Under the pieces are notes generated by a model, which did not search any database, was not told the origin of the DNA, and saw nothing but the letters and a program-made list of their open reading frames with translations. This document shows, piece after piece, positions 34,766 through 47,544 of a stretch of DNA of 64,000 nt (positions are counted from its first letter, which is position 1; every line of letters begins with the position of its first letter). The DNA is taken from positions 6,137,827-6,201,826 of the forward strand of contig NC_052114.1 in assembly GCF_012273895.1 (NCBI RefSeq). The letters are read 5' to 3'. A program made the position numbers and the translations under genes. The DNA comes from Zerene cesonia. Its lineage: Eukaryota > Arthropoda > Insecta > Lepidoptera > Pieridae.

Positions 34766-37700
34766 AACACATCATTGTCGAAACGGGATGGTACAAAAAT
34801 CTGCCAACTCATATCTGAGTCTTATCCTTTATGTATTAACTTGTGTAATTTTTATGTAATTTTTAATGTGTGTCATTTTTTCACATAATATTTATTCATT
34901 ATGTAATTATTTTTTTGTTGAACTGTCATAATTTTCATTAAATATATAAATAGATAACCTAAAACACAAATATTTTATATTTTAATATGTAACAAATTAG
35001 TCATAGTGCCCAACTCGAAATTGTCTAGGTGTAAATGTAATATAATGTTGTTTTAAAAATGTACTTAACTGTGATATTATGCGCTTCAATAATTTTTAAT
35101 CATGTTTTCGTTTTATGGGCTAAATAAATAAACAACTAAATATTTCATATTTTATTTCGTGATGCCTTATTGAGAAAGTGTTACAAGATAAATTAAAAAA
35201 TATAATAATTCAATTGAAATATTCGTTTCGGATACAATAAGCAGAATTTTTTATAAAAGATACAACTGTATCTAGGGACGAAGCAAATTCTAATCTTAAA
35301 TTCTATGCTATTGGTCAACAAACATTCGCAACCTCATAATAAATAACATTTTAACAAAATATTTACATCACTTCAAATGCTTAGATTCCCTTACTCTCGC
35401 ACGTTGCCAAGCTTACAGACACTCCTTCCCTGAGGTGCCTACTTCCACCTACTCTATGTCTAGGATCTACCGCAGTATCTTCTACGCTTTGCAATTTATG
35501 GATCAAGCTAAATATACAAATGTGAATAAATTAATTATTGTTATCGAATTGTTTCAATCCCCAATTCACACCTGAATTGTTTGTTTTTTATTTCATTTGT
35601 ACCAATGGACTAAAATAGATATTAATATGTTTATATAAAAAATGTAACTGTCACCCTAAGCTTTTAAAAACCGTAAGGTTATGATCAAATTGTGATTTAT
35701 AACATTTTCTGGCAATCGCACTTCTGTATTTTACCGAGAAAAAAAAAACAATTACAATTTTCTGTTGACATATACACTGAATGAGTATCACATTGCATGA
35801 ACGGAAACAAAGTAATTCAAATTCGCATTGCTATGAAATTTACAGAAAAATGAACTTGAAATCACCAATAAAAAATATATAAGCTCTACCACCAAGTTAT
35901 AAATGTGTATGTACAAATATTTGTAAAGGAAATAAACATTTTTTCTATTTTAATTGCTTCGAATGCCTTCATCAAAGTTAATACAATTTATTCATTTGAA
36001 CCGAGCTGAAGATATCTCAACTATTGTAAATAGGTTCTAATCAAAAATTTTATTTATTGTAAGTAGTTACATAATTATTATTCCTCTTAAAGGCTAGATG
36101 ACCTAGAAGCATACAAGATACAAACAATAAAGGTGAATATTACTTCTAGATTTAAATTGAAAAATTTTACCATTTGGATTTCATAACATGGCAGTTTTTC
36201 ATATTATGTGAAAACAAATGCGAGTTGCGAAACGAAAGCCATTAAAAGCGGACCTTAATGTGGATTTGAGATCGTCTATTAATGCCACGAGATTTTGAAA
36301 AGTGCAAGAAAATTTGAAATTTCATGAAATGTCATGGGTGGAAGTTTCGACGCAGATATCGTGCGATTATAATAATTTTTTTATTTCAGAAGGTCAATTT
36401 TCAGGAAAATATACGTTAAGTCCGCCAGTTAATAATAAAGCCATGATGAGATCTCAGAAATAAAACAAATTATGATGCAATTAATGGACGATCCTTCGAC
36501 TATATCTGACAGCATTATCCGATGTCCTTTTAATATAAATATATAGTTTAAGAAATCGCGAACTATTATTCAACATGGAAGCTATGCTATACCTCTATTT
36601 TATTTTCCAATAAATCTTTAAAGCTATAAATTATAATAAATGACCACTGCAGTCCCTACACACTGACTTTAATGCTAAATTATTCCTTACACATTTTTAG
36701 ACAAAAACGACTTCTATGATTCAAACTATTTCAATATTATTGCCATATACTTTATTTTGCACCTTCATGAGGATTTTATTTAATTTGATAAACTTTAATT
36801 TTAAAAGATCTGATAAAAATTCTTACTTTCATGGATCATTTAACAATCTTACAGAATACAATAAATATTTATTTCGTTGCATTATGAATAGAATGTAGTT
36901 ATGCCTATATTATTAATGAAACAACAGTAACCTAAATTAATTTTTGATATAAACTTTATAAATAAACAATGCAAGGCAGAGAAAATTATGCATCCATGAA
37001 AATAAGAAATTGAATTATAAGCTCACTTGTTCACTACACTACCTGTAGACTAATTTAGAGAATATGGAAATTTTATTATTATATATTTTCAGAATACACT
37101 ACATAGATTATAGATTATTGAGAGAAGATTGAAGTCGGAAAAGACATTATGACGACGTATAATGAAGAATTAACTTATTATTTAAAAGGAATGTTTTACG
37201 CCACTAAGGATCTGTATTTCGAGCTAGAAGCTATGAAATTGAGATATTTATACAAATTTATACTAAAAACTTTCTCAAGTATATAAAGTTTAACATAATA
37301 TAACATCACCAGGGTTCGTTAATTGTAAAATGTATTACGAAATGCACCAAATGTAAATTCCAACATTTTAACGAATAAAAATTTACAAATAATTTCAAAA
37401 GCTTGCATAGACTGTCGGGAGATAGAAGACAAGTGTAATCTAACATAATATACAGTGACACACATGAAATAAAGATATCTCTACGATAATAGAAAACATC
37501 AAACAACTTTAAACAACATTGGTCCAGTTACAACAATTTAATGTAACAATGATTTTATCCATCAATGTGTACATAATATTCTTAATTATTATATGTGCCC
37601 ATGTAACAATAATTCCAACGTGGGTGTCTTCTTTTAATGTCTTGACAACACTTAAAATTACACAAACTGTTTATAAATATAAAAATATAAATAATTATAA

Positions 37701-39431
37701 AAATACACAACAATTCAGGGATAATGATTAAATTATATTTTAATGTAATAAGCGTTTGGGTCATGCAAGCATATTGAATAAAACTGGCAACTGCACAATA
37801 AGTTTTTTTTTATCATTCCTAATTACTTATTCCTCACTATAACCAGCATATACAATAATAATAATCGACTGACTAGATAAATTTGTATCTATGGACAATT
37901 CTAATTAGATATGTTAGTGAACGATATTAAATAATGTGCACTAATGACTAGCGATAGCTACGATTAATATATTAAATTTAAAAAGTTAATTTATAGTCAA
38001 AATATTATAGGGAATATAGTATGTTGTTTAGTCATTGTGAGATATACAAACTGGATATGGTGTCGCTATATGAGTTCTAGCCGAGTTGGTTTAATCTATC
38101 GTTATTTGTCATTCACTTTTTATTCACAATTTCATTCACACGCTTTTGAAACAAATAATTTAAGATTTAATTATTTTGAAAGTAGCACGTGTACGTAATT
38201 TCAAGATTTTTTTTTATGTTAACTTTTTAGATATTTGGCACATAATATTATAATGTCTCTCACAATGACTTAAATAATCTAATAAGTGTAGTTGACTATT
38301 TCAGAGTCACATATGATTTGCTTAATGTTATGATTAATACAATACGTACTTATTTCAAGTACATATTTCGTGTAGCCTCACGATGATAATGCTAGTTTTA
38401 AAGCATGCTTTATCTTATTACTTATACAAAAAGCAATAACGACACTGAAATAAATAAAATAAATGTTTATGAAACATAACCAATAGCCATTAACTTTAGC
38501 TAATAGTTCACGGGTGTAATTTAACGTGTAGCACTTCGAGAAACATACTTTACGGGCTCCATCAGTATTCCGATTATCAGGTACTGAATACTTAACGTAA
38601 ACATGACATTTAATTAATTATTTGTCGGCGTACATATAATTTAACAACACTTGTCCTAGAGACTTCACTTCGTTGTATTTTCACACTAACGCTCGGAATA
38701 ACTTCACGACCTTAGCGTCTCAGTCATTATAGGTCTAATAACTTATCTGTGAAGCGGCAGTTATTTTAAATATATTCAAGTTTTAATAAAATAACTCTTC
38801 TTCACCATTCTACCATACATATTTCTGCAAAAGGTTTCACTGTCATAGCAATTTAAAGTTCCTCAAATAATATTAATTATTTGAGAATTTATTAGTTCTA
38901 AAAATCCAAACCAGCATTAGAGTACATTTCTTTATTATTATTGACCAAAGAAGTTTTAGATTTTTAATTAACATTTGTGATTCGTATTCCAAAATATGGC
39001 AACCCTACGTTAAGCATCGCACCTAGTTCACAGATAAGTTAGTCGTACTATACTCATATATAGATAAATATGTAACTAGTGTAAATAAAGTAATTTTTAG
39101 TTATAGCAAAATATATATTCTACGATGTAATCGCATCGTACAAACTAACATTATAATAGGCATGATAATACTTATTTAAATGCAACTTGTCCTGTGCTTA
39201 ACTAATGATTTTTTATGACTAGAACGGTGACTTAGTTAATACTAACGGGCAACATCATGAGATACAATATATTATAAAAATTTAACTTGTTTTCGAATTT
39301 AATTTTCAAGCATTTTATGACTCGTTTAATATGTTTTTCGTCTCTTTTAAACATATTTATATAACATAATGCTGCTAGTTATTTAATAGATAAGGTGGGA
39401 TATTACATTAGAAATAAATGATTCAGGTTAT
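34766..39431. other. Long AT-rich spacer, no gene seen
   Basis: Includes the CLCC1 3' UTR (AATAAA near 35123) and, on the other strand, probably the 3' UTR of the Di-Ras gene. A GC-richer patch at 35370-35510 is open in one plus frame for about 60 codons but shows no family resemblance. No RNA genes or clear transposons. Confidence 0.45.
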
Positions 39432-42400
39432 CTACATCAATAGACATTTTTCCCTTCCACTAGCCGACCCCTCACCGCCTTCTTTGACATTTTTATCCTT
39501 TTTCTTTTTTCCTTTACCATCAACTTGGAGAGAGACATTTCTGTTCTTTTCCATGTTAAGTAATTCCTATGAAAAAATAATCATAAGTTAAACTTCCCAA
39601 CATATAAATCAATATTATACACATACATTCATTTTCCGCCAGCGGCTTTTACCGCAGTAAAAATTAACGTAAGTCTATGGAAGGAGATTTTCACACAAAT
39701 TATTCGACTTTAAAAAAATGTTACCTGAAATAATTGTGTGACATTGTGATTGGTTTTCGCTGAGGTCTCCATAAAAGATACGCCCCACTCTTGCGCTTGC
39801 GCCTGGCCTTCTGCCGCGGAAACTTCTCGAATCTCAGGGCTCTCGTCGCATTTGTTTCCCGCTAGCATCACAGGAATGTTTGGAAGATCGGCGCCCTTTA
39901 TTTCTCTTATCGTTTGCCATATGGGCTTTAACTCTTCCAGCGATTGTCGACTGCTCACAGAATACACGAGTATGAACGCGTGACCCTGAAAAATAGTTTG
40001 TTACTATTAGTTCATTAATGTGCTGTCGTCTTCTCATTTATTTGTCTTTCCTGGTTGTGTTTAACATTACAATACACATTTATTAAAAATGTTTTATCGC
40101 CATGTATACATAGTGGAGATCGGATGAGACTTAAAATGACAAGGACAAGGTCGAACTTCAAGCACACAATATAATGGGCAATCTGATTCTGATGCATTTT
40201 CGATCTATGACATAGACGTTGTCAAGCAACCCTGGGCTCCGCAGCGGCTGCTTTGCGTGGTCTTTGCAGTTTTGACGTGGCAGAATATAATTTCATCATC
40301 ATTTCAATATATTCTGCTACGTTACTAACCAATAACTTAAATATTTACTCAAGTATAATTCCTTACGTGACCGTTTGAAGATTGCAATTGTGTTTTATAT
40401 ATACATGTAGGAAAACCTAATCTTTACATGTATTTTCAGTTACAATGCAGTTTCTTGTCGAATCATTTACATCAAATCACAATTTATGTATATTTTTTAT
40501 TTCAGTCAACTAATATGAAAATTAAAACTGCAAGTCGAAGTATCCATATTCTTAGCTTTGCGGTGTACAGAGGGAGTTGTCTCCGGAGACAAGTCCCTCT
40601 GTACACCGGCTGCTCCGGAGCAGCCTTGCAATAAATATGGTGATTTAAACTTATACATAAAAAAATACGAGAATCGAAATCGAAATAATTTCATTTTAGA
40701 CCTCCTATAAATGCTCTGACAAACACTTTTTCTTTTGTGTTGTTTTTTTTCTTTTGTATGAGATTAAAACTTACACAGGTAAAATAACATCAATTCAACT
40801 CATTTTGTTCGACAATATCAAAACCTACTTATTCATCGTACCATGTAAAGCTTTAAGCTAGGTCAGCTATTCCTGACTAATATAAAAGAATACGATATTA
40901 AAATAACAATAAAAAAAATGTAAAGCAGAATATTTAAAAAAGAAGTTACCTTGCTGATTGATAACCTTTGCATGGCTGGAAATTGATGGGAACCAGTGGT
41001 GTCAGTTATTTGTAACGTACATATCGTTTTATTGCTGCTTATAACCTGTAACCAATAAAAAATACATCGTTTAAGATACTGATTTAGAAACAAAACCTTC
41101 AGTGGTTTTGTGTAACCTTACGAGTATTCGACATTTCGGCCCTTACTTATGAAACTAATTGGATATTAGTTAATTTACACCGAATTCAAACTAAACTATA
41201 CTGTGGCTCAGTCCGCCCGAACATAACCGGACCTCCAAAATTCTGTATTGACTATGTCTTTACGTTTTTATTTCAAAATACCTGCGTCCCGCAGTTTCAC
41301 CTGCGTAAATGAGTTTGTCCTTTGAATCCCAATGTTCCTATGGGAATACTGCTAAAAAAGTTACCTAACTTATTCCTCATTACATCAGCTATCTGCCAAC
41401 GAATGTCCCGTCAAAATCGGTCGAGCTGTTCCAGAAAATAGCCGGAACAAAAAAACAGACGGACAGACAAAAATTGTAAAAAAAATGTAGTACGTACCAT
41501 ACATATATATTCATATTGTATATATAGTTAAAAACGGTTATTTCAATAATACAGACAGCCACTCCAATTTTATGTATATATATATATATAGATGTAAAAA
41601 AAACAATATTTTACTTCGACAACTGTGCCAATTAGATTTTCGAACTACAAGATTTTTTTATTTTATAACTTGGACTAAGTTATAAAATAATAATCTCTCT
41701 AATCGTTTCTTAATATTGTTATCTTCTAACCAAATACTCAGCATATATACATATTACCAATTCTATGCCAGGTTGGCTGTCTCTACTGAGTTGGTATATT
41801 GGCATATCACGGTTACGTTGCATTAATATTGCGATACGGAATATTTTTGTGGGGGAATTTAGTTAATACTGGTCAAGTTTTTTTTAGCCCAGAATATTGT
41901 ATAAGAGCTATAGCGGGTGTTGGTTTTTCAGCGGCTGCGAATTACATTTTAGAAGCCCTAATTTTCCTTAAGAAGAAAAGTGTTATTCTTCTTAACGAAA
42001 ATTAGGAAATTCTTCACAACTTTTAAGGAAAGTGCGCACTTTTTATTCCAAGGGATCCGACGTGTTTGCGAGTGGCATAGTTTAGAACGACGCTCTTTTA
42101 ACAGGAGGATTTATTGGTTGTATGATTTAATTTTATTTCATTACATTTATATACTGTGGATATGTATCTAAAATGTGAATCTATTTAAGACAGTATTGTG
42201 TTAATTTTATAGTTTGTATGTAATATATGTAGCGTGTATCGTATCGCATATTACTGTATGATTAGAATGTCGATCGGGCTGACGAGCACAAGAAAATGTG
42301 CATACATGTATTGTACCATATTTTTGGTACTTTTGTTGATGCAAATAAAGGAATAAAAAATTCTCTTTTTGTTCAGAACTACGTTAATAAAAACTATAGT

Positions 42401-44518
42401 TCAATGTTACCTAAACATTATTGCCCTTTGTCAAAAAAAGACACAGAAAAAAATTAAAATATGAAGATTGCTTTTGTCTGGATTATTATCATTGTAAAAG
42501 TTTATTATGTGAACCTTCCTACAATATTCTGTAGTTACAACCATTCTTATATTTACTACTAAATATTGTCAGAATGCCAAATAATTTTGGCAACACACTG
42601 TTATGATATTGATTTTTTATATAAATGTGGATAACATACTACTTACTATAAATTTTTGCTAATGTAATCAGGGCCGGATTTAAACTCAATGCCGCTCATG
42701 GGCACCGGAAAAAAGTCCGCCTTATTACTAGATTTTTACAAGGGGGGAAATACGTGTAGAAAGACGTTTACATGCTGATTTTTTATTATTTTTTTTCAGG
42801 TATGAAAACTAATGTTATATATTGAAACTATCAGGTTATTTCATACATATACAAACATACATACAAGTGAAGCTAATAAAATTCGTGTAGAAAATATACG
42901 ATTTTTCGTTTAAATTAAAATTAATTGGTGAAATCGATAAATTATTATAACATTTTTTTTTTTTTTATTGATTGATTGTTAAAGTTGATGTTTTATGAAA
43001 TGCAAAAAAAAATTCCGAATTTCAATTTTTCATACATAAATACTAATTAGATTTCTTTAATTCCAGTAAATAGAAAAATCAATTATTATTTGAAATCTTC
43101 AAGGAAACAAATTGATTAAATTACTTTGATTATTAATTTTGGTTAAAAAAGTGTGTACCAAAATTATAATTCATAAATAATGAATGAATTGAATTTCTTG
43201 AATTATCAATTAAACAAAAATATATAACTTAATAGAATTATTTAATTATATTGGGGAATCTCAAAAAGACTAAAAAACATTTATCACTTTCAAAATTTTG
43301 CACCCCTAAAACATCTACCCTGGGCACTTGTCCCCACTGTGGTGGAAATCCATCGCTGAATGTAATACTCTCAAGATTTACTGCCAGAGTACGGGTAATA
43401 CTTTCATGAATACATGATAGCTTAAAATTTTGCAGAAAGCAACTTGTGATAGATTGTACCTTCCAGATTTTTTTTTCGGCATTGTTTCAAATTTATGCTT
43501 ACACAAAAACAAACAACATAAAAAAACTATTTTTGACATATTTTTGTAGTGTTTACTCTTCGTATTTTCACATCTGATTTGAATGCAGTATAATCATAAA
43601 TAAAATAATGTATATAATATAGTAAGACTTATATATTTATACAATATTTTAAAACAAATGGACAGCGAGGTCATACAAGAAAAATGTATGCATTCATGGA
43701 GTTTATCATTAGATTGAGTCACATACATAACAGTTTTAAATAATATATTATTTCTCTTTATAAAAAAATTCAACTTCTAGCGAAAGCAGGGTTTTAAAAA
43801 ATTATTGGAGCCAAACATGAAAAAATCCCTACTGAAGATTAACTTTCGATTTCATCACATTATTTAAATTACAACAATATTTGGAAAAATTGTCATTATA
43901 AAATTACTATTTATTTTAAAACCTCGATCAATGTACTATAGTCATGTTTAAAAGTAATTTTTTTCATTTGTTATCTTAAGGATATCCAAATTAAAAATCA
44001 TCATCTTATGCTTTCAGAACCAGCTGCTCAAATTCACAATTAAATTGTTATATTCAAATTCAATCACTCTCAGTGGATACATTGCACAGTACAATTACCA
44101 TATATTTCATGTCAGCAGTTATATATACAGTTTTCAATAATCATTAATTTAACATATAGTTTTATTGTTTAATAAATTATAGTTTATACAATTACAGTTT
44201 TCGATTTATATCACAGCAAACCCTACATACATACAGGATTTGTGTGAAATAAAAGTTTAAAAACCACTTTCCAGAGGAATTTACATATTTACTGGTAAAT
44301 ATATATAATATTATATGTTCAAATAGTAATAAGTAGATAAAACTGATAACTAAAATATAAAAACGAATTACTGATCGTACCTGTCTGTAAGTATCTTCGA
44401 TAGTCGGTATGTATGATTCTCTGAATGTACCTTTGACGAAACGTAGAACCAGAGAACTTTTCCCTACACCACCCGCACCAAAAACTACAACACGATAATC
44501 ATTGCTTTGCTCCGGCAT
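39432..44518 (-). CDS. DIRAS: Di-Ras family small GTPase
   Basis: Plasma-membrane Ras-family GTPase. Four exons: 44381-44518, 40950-41045, 39725-39985, 39432-39566, 209 residues. P-loop GAGGVGKS (14-21), switch I YIPTIEDTYRQ (36-46), G3 motif DTTGSHQ (61-67) where ordinary Ras has DTAGQE, NKCD (122-125) and an ETSAKT box. The C-terminus has a lysine cluster (KGKKKKDK) and ends CLLM, a CaaX box expected to be farnesylated. The G3 change is the hallmark of Di-Ras proteins, which are largely GTP-bound in the family literature. Introns 1 (3.3 kb) and 2 (about 1 kb) hold a hAT element, a LINE fragment, another repeat and hairpins. Confidence 0.93.
40561..40625. repeat. Two abutting GC-rich palindromes in an intron
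   Basis: The first is a 48-bp palindrome (40561-40608) with arms starting CGGTGTACAGAGGGA and centre CTCCGGAG; it has one mismatched pair. The second, GGCTGCTCCGGAGCAGCC (40608-40625), is a perfect 18-bp palindrome sharing one base with the first. They stand out sharply from the AT-rich intron 2 of the Di-Ras gene. Function unknown. Confidence 0.8.
41283..41592 (+). repeat. Dispersed repeat, same family as 18236-18535
   Basis: Shares GGAATACT/TCCCGTCAAAATCGGTCG and ACAAAAATTGTAAAA blocks and the end ACTCCAATTTTATGTATATA with the copy between the THEM6 genes. It lies in intron 1 of the Di-Ras gene. Confidence 0.5.
41658..41690. repeat. Hairpin, 14-bp perfect arms
   Basis: TTATTTTATAACTT and AAGTTATAAAATAA flank the loop GGACT. 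AT-rich, intronic; probably a repeat remnant. Confidence 0.6.
41760..42358 (+). mobile_element. 5'-truncated LINE fragment (Jockey/CR1-like RT C-terminus)
   Basis: The frame from 41799 reads YHGYVALILRYGIFLWGN and later CIRAIAGV, matching the end of the reverse transcriptase domain of Jockey-like non-LTR elements (usual AYFHSHLRYGI.LWG pattern). Later frames are broken. It ends with a GATGCAAATAAAGGAATAAA tail near 42350. A 19-bp-arm hairpin with one mismatch and an 8-nt loop lies inside (41959-42004). Dead copy in intron 1 of the Di-Ras gene. Confidence 0.65.
42669..43358. mobile_element. 690-bp non-autonomous hAT element with 8-bp target duplication
   Basis: Ends are CAGGGCCGGATTTAAACTCA and GTGGAAATCCATCGCTG, inverted repeats of the form CAG.G..GGATTT, and the flanks carry the exact 8-bp duplication AATGTAAT (42661-42668 and 43359-43366). 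The interior is AT-rich without a transposase frame. It sits in intron 1 of the Di-Ras gene. Confidence 0.75.
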
Positions 44519-44730
44519 TACTAGTTTTAGTAGATGAGCCTTGTTGGAAAATCAATCATTAAATTCGTTTTGACACAGAGGGAAACTATTTTACAGCATT
44601 TTATGTATTTAAAACAAATATACAAATAAATTACACATTTGATTAGCGCGGAAAACTTATGGGAAAATAAAGACACATTCTTATTTTTAATTCACAACGC
44701 CCAATCAAATACCGAAGACAGTACAGCGGT

Positions 44731-45730
44731 NNNNNNNNNNNNNNNNNNNNNNNNNNNNNNNNNNNNNNNNNNNNNNNNNNNNNNNNNNNNNNNNNNNNNN
44801 NNNNNNNNNNNNNNNNNNNNNNNNNNNNNNNNNNNNNNNNNNNNNNNNNNNNNNNNNNNNNNNNNNNNNNNNNNNNNNNNNNNNNNNNNNNNNNNNNNNN
44901 NNNNNNNNNNNNNNNNNNNNNNNNNNNNNNNNNNNNNNNNNNNNNNNNNNNNNNNNNNNNNNNNNNNNNNNNNNNNNNNNNNNNNNNNNNNNNNNNNNNN
45001 NNNNNNNNNNNNNNNNNNNNNNNNNNNNNNNNNNNNNNNNNNNNNNNNNNNNNNNNNNNNNNNNNNNNNNNNNNNNNNNNNNNNNNNNNNNNNNNNNNNN
45101 NNNNNNNNNNNNNNNNNNNNNNNNNNNNNNNNNNNNNNNNNNNNNNNNNNNNNNNNNNNNNNNNNNNNNNNNNNNNNNNNNNNNNNNNNNNNNNNNNNNN
45201 NNNNNNNNNNNNNNNNNNNNNNNNNNNNNNNNNNNNNNNNNNNNNNNNNNNNNNNNNNNNNNNNNNNNNNNNNNNNNNNNNNNNNNNNNNNNNNNNNNNN
45301 NNNNNNNNNNNNNNNNNNNNNNNNNNNNNNNNNNNNNNNNNNNNNNNNNNNNNNNNNNNNNNNNNNNNNNNNNNNNNNNNNNNNNNNNNNNNNNNNNNNN
45401 NNNNNNNNNNNNNNNNNNNNNNNNNNNNNNNNNNNNNNNNNNNNNNNNNNNNNNNNNNNNNNNNNNNNNNNNNNNNNNNNNNNNNNNNNNNNNNNNNNNN
45501 NNNNNNNNNNNNNNNNNNNNNNNNNNNNNNNNNNNNNNNNNNNNNNNNNNNNNNNNNNNNNNNNNNNNNNNNNNNNNNNNNNNNNNNNNNNNNNNNNNNN
45601 NNNNNNNNNNNNNNNNNNNNNNNNNNNNNNNNNNNNNNNNNNNNNNNNNNNNNNNNNNNNNNNNNNNNNNNNNNNNNNNNNNNNNNNNNNNNNNNNNNNN
45701 NNNNNNNNNNNNNNNNNNNNNNNNNNNNNN
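44731..45730. other. Assembly gap of 1000 N
   Basis: A run of exactly 1000 N, so its true length is unknown. It falls between the Di-Ras and FAM120A-type start codons and may hide promoters or 5' exons of both. Confidence 0.99.
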
Positions 45731-45761
45731 GTATGCTATCGTACATCGTACGCAGGCACAA

Positions 45762-45785
45762 AATTATCGTATTTGTACGATAATT
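45762..45785. repeat. Inverted repeat within an ATCGTAC motif cluster
   Basis: AATTATCGTA-TTTG-TACGATAATT forms a 10-bp stem. Within 70 bp there are further ATCGTAC copies directly at the gap edge, suggesting a repeat array that broke the assembly. Confidence 0.5.
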
Positions 45786-46448
45786 ATCGTACGGTTCCGA
45801 ACACTGCAGCGGTATACCGTATAGGTCATGTATAGGTACAATACGAGTCAACGAATCGAAAAGCGAACCGCGAACGCCGAACGCCTACGTTGACACTGAC
45901 AACTGACAAATTACCTACGAAAACGAAATACGAATGTCAAATGATGAAACGGAATAATTTATTTTTCTTCAATTGAATGTGTGGCACAAGACTAGGTAAT
46001 AAATATAATATTGAAACCGCATAAAAAGCTTCTCAAAGCATATATGAAATGATGGCTTTAATAATATGTGAGAATGCTATTATCTACTAACATATATAAT
46101 ATATATAGTATTGTGACACTGTTTATTCAAAATACTATAATAAAAAAGACTACAGGCTAAAGAAAGATCAGGTTATATCCTGTGATAACAGAAAATTGGT
46201 GTTAGTTTTTAAATTTAATTCCTTACTATCTTAAATCTTGTTGACAAAAGTTATCCCCGAAAAAAAATTGACCTATATATAAAAGTCAAGTAAAAGTATT
46301 TAAATAAGTGTCTCATCTCCTAAGACACTATAGTACTATTAATATACTATTCTAGTTAGGCTTCTACATGCTTCAATCAGTCAGAATCCATACTAACTTC
46401 TAGATTTAAGATGTTAACTCGCTGAATGCGATTCCACTGTTCTATTTA

Positions 46449-46580
46449 TACTAATAAAGCTGAAGAGTTTGTTTGTTTGTTTGAACGCACTAATCTCAGG
46501 ATCTATGGTCCGATTTGAAAAATTCTTTCAGCGTTAGATAGCCCATATATTCAGGGAGGCTATAGGCCATATATGTACAC
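46449..46580 (+). repeat. Helitron-like fragment
   Basis: Contains AAGCTGAAGAGTTTGTTTGT and GTCCGATTTGAAAAATTCTT, the same core as 1867-2032 in the opposite orientation; 3' end not found. Confidence 0.5.
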
Positions 46581-46664
46581 CAGTCGCATCACCTGTCCAT
46601 CACTGCACTTTATAAAATATTACTTATTGGCGATGGGCACACATGGTCACTTATTTTAATTGTG

Positions 46665-46800
46665 GGAGTCGAGCATGTTTCGTCATGAATTGGGCCATAT
46701 ATCAACAAGAATAGACCACACCTCCCCAGAAGATCGGCGAGTAATAGTACTATGCAAATGCTACTGTGTGGTGAGTGGGGGATCATCCTCATGCTTGCAT
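46665..46800 (+). repeat. Decayed dispersed repeat (GTGGGAGTCGAGCATG...)
   Basis: Begins GTGGGAGTCGAGCATGTTTC and ATGAATTGGGCC, a diverged relative of 23697-23785. Noncoding. Confidence 0.4.
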
Positions 46801-47544
46801 GTATCTAACATTGTGGCACGAAAATTTTATATAATTTTTAGAGATATATAGAGAGATACAGATAATATTGATATAATATTAAGGTTTTGTTGTATTAATT
46901 ACCTATCATACATTATTTATTTGAAAATAGATTTATATATCGGATGTAGAAATATAGATCTCAAAAGGTCAAGTTACAAATGTGCCACATATTAACACAT
47001 ATAAAATATTTCAGAAAATTAATTTTCAAGTGTTGAAATTGTGTAAACTATACCGTACTAGTGACATTTTTTTGATGAGGAATTATATTATTGATTTGCT
47101 ATAGCCTATGGTTTTCATTGTCTATGACAAAAATTGTTCAAGGCAAGGCAGGGAATGGATTAGAAAATTACAAAATTACAAATGGCTTCCGTTTCCAACT
47201 TTCGGCTGCCGTAATTATTTGAAGGCATGGTTTTTTGAAATAAGGTTCGTATTGCTCTGTATAATGATGTTGATGTTTTAGCGAATTCTTCTTATTTATT
47301 TAAAAGTGTATTAGCATATATTTTCTGGTTAATATCTTAGGTATTTTAAACGTGCCGGTTATGCATTAATTTTTTTCTGTTTTTTAGCGATCTTCAGTTC
47401 TAATTTATCTACATAGAGTTTCATAGAAAATATATTAGATTTTAACTAAAGGTAATAAAATATAAATTATTTCAGGTCGGTCAATTAGTCGAAACGAACG
47501 TGTATTCAAACGATTCATAAAGGTACTTTTAGGTGCCGATAACC

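Larger units (their letters stand above)
45731..47544. other. 5' region of the FAM120A-type gene
   Basis: Holds a cluster of ATCGTAC-type motifs next to the gap, a Helitron-like fragment (46449-46580), a decayed repeat (46665-46800) and a probable 5' UTR splice acceptor at about 47474 (TTATTTCAG), 70 nt before the start codon. No other gene seen. Confidence 0.5.

Noticed and set aside
34432..34812. 126-codon minus-strand frame
   Set aside because: Antisense shadow of the last CLCC1 exon; no family resemblance.
44639..45851. Long frames of about 400 codons on both strands
   Set aside because: They are almost entirely the N run of the assembly gap, with only a few real codons at each end.
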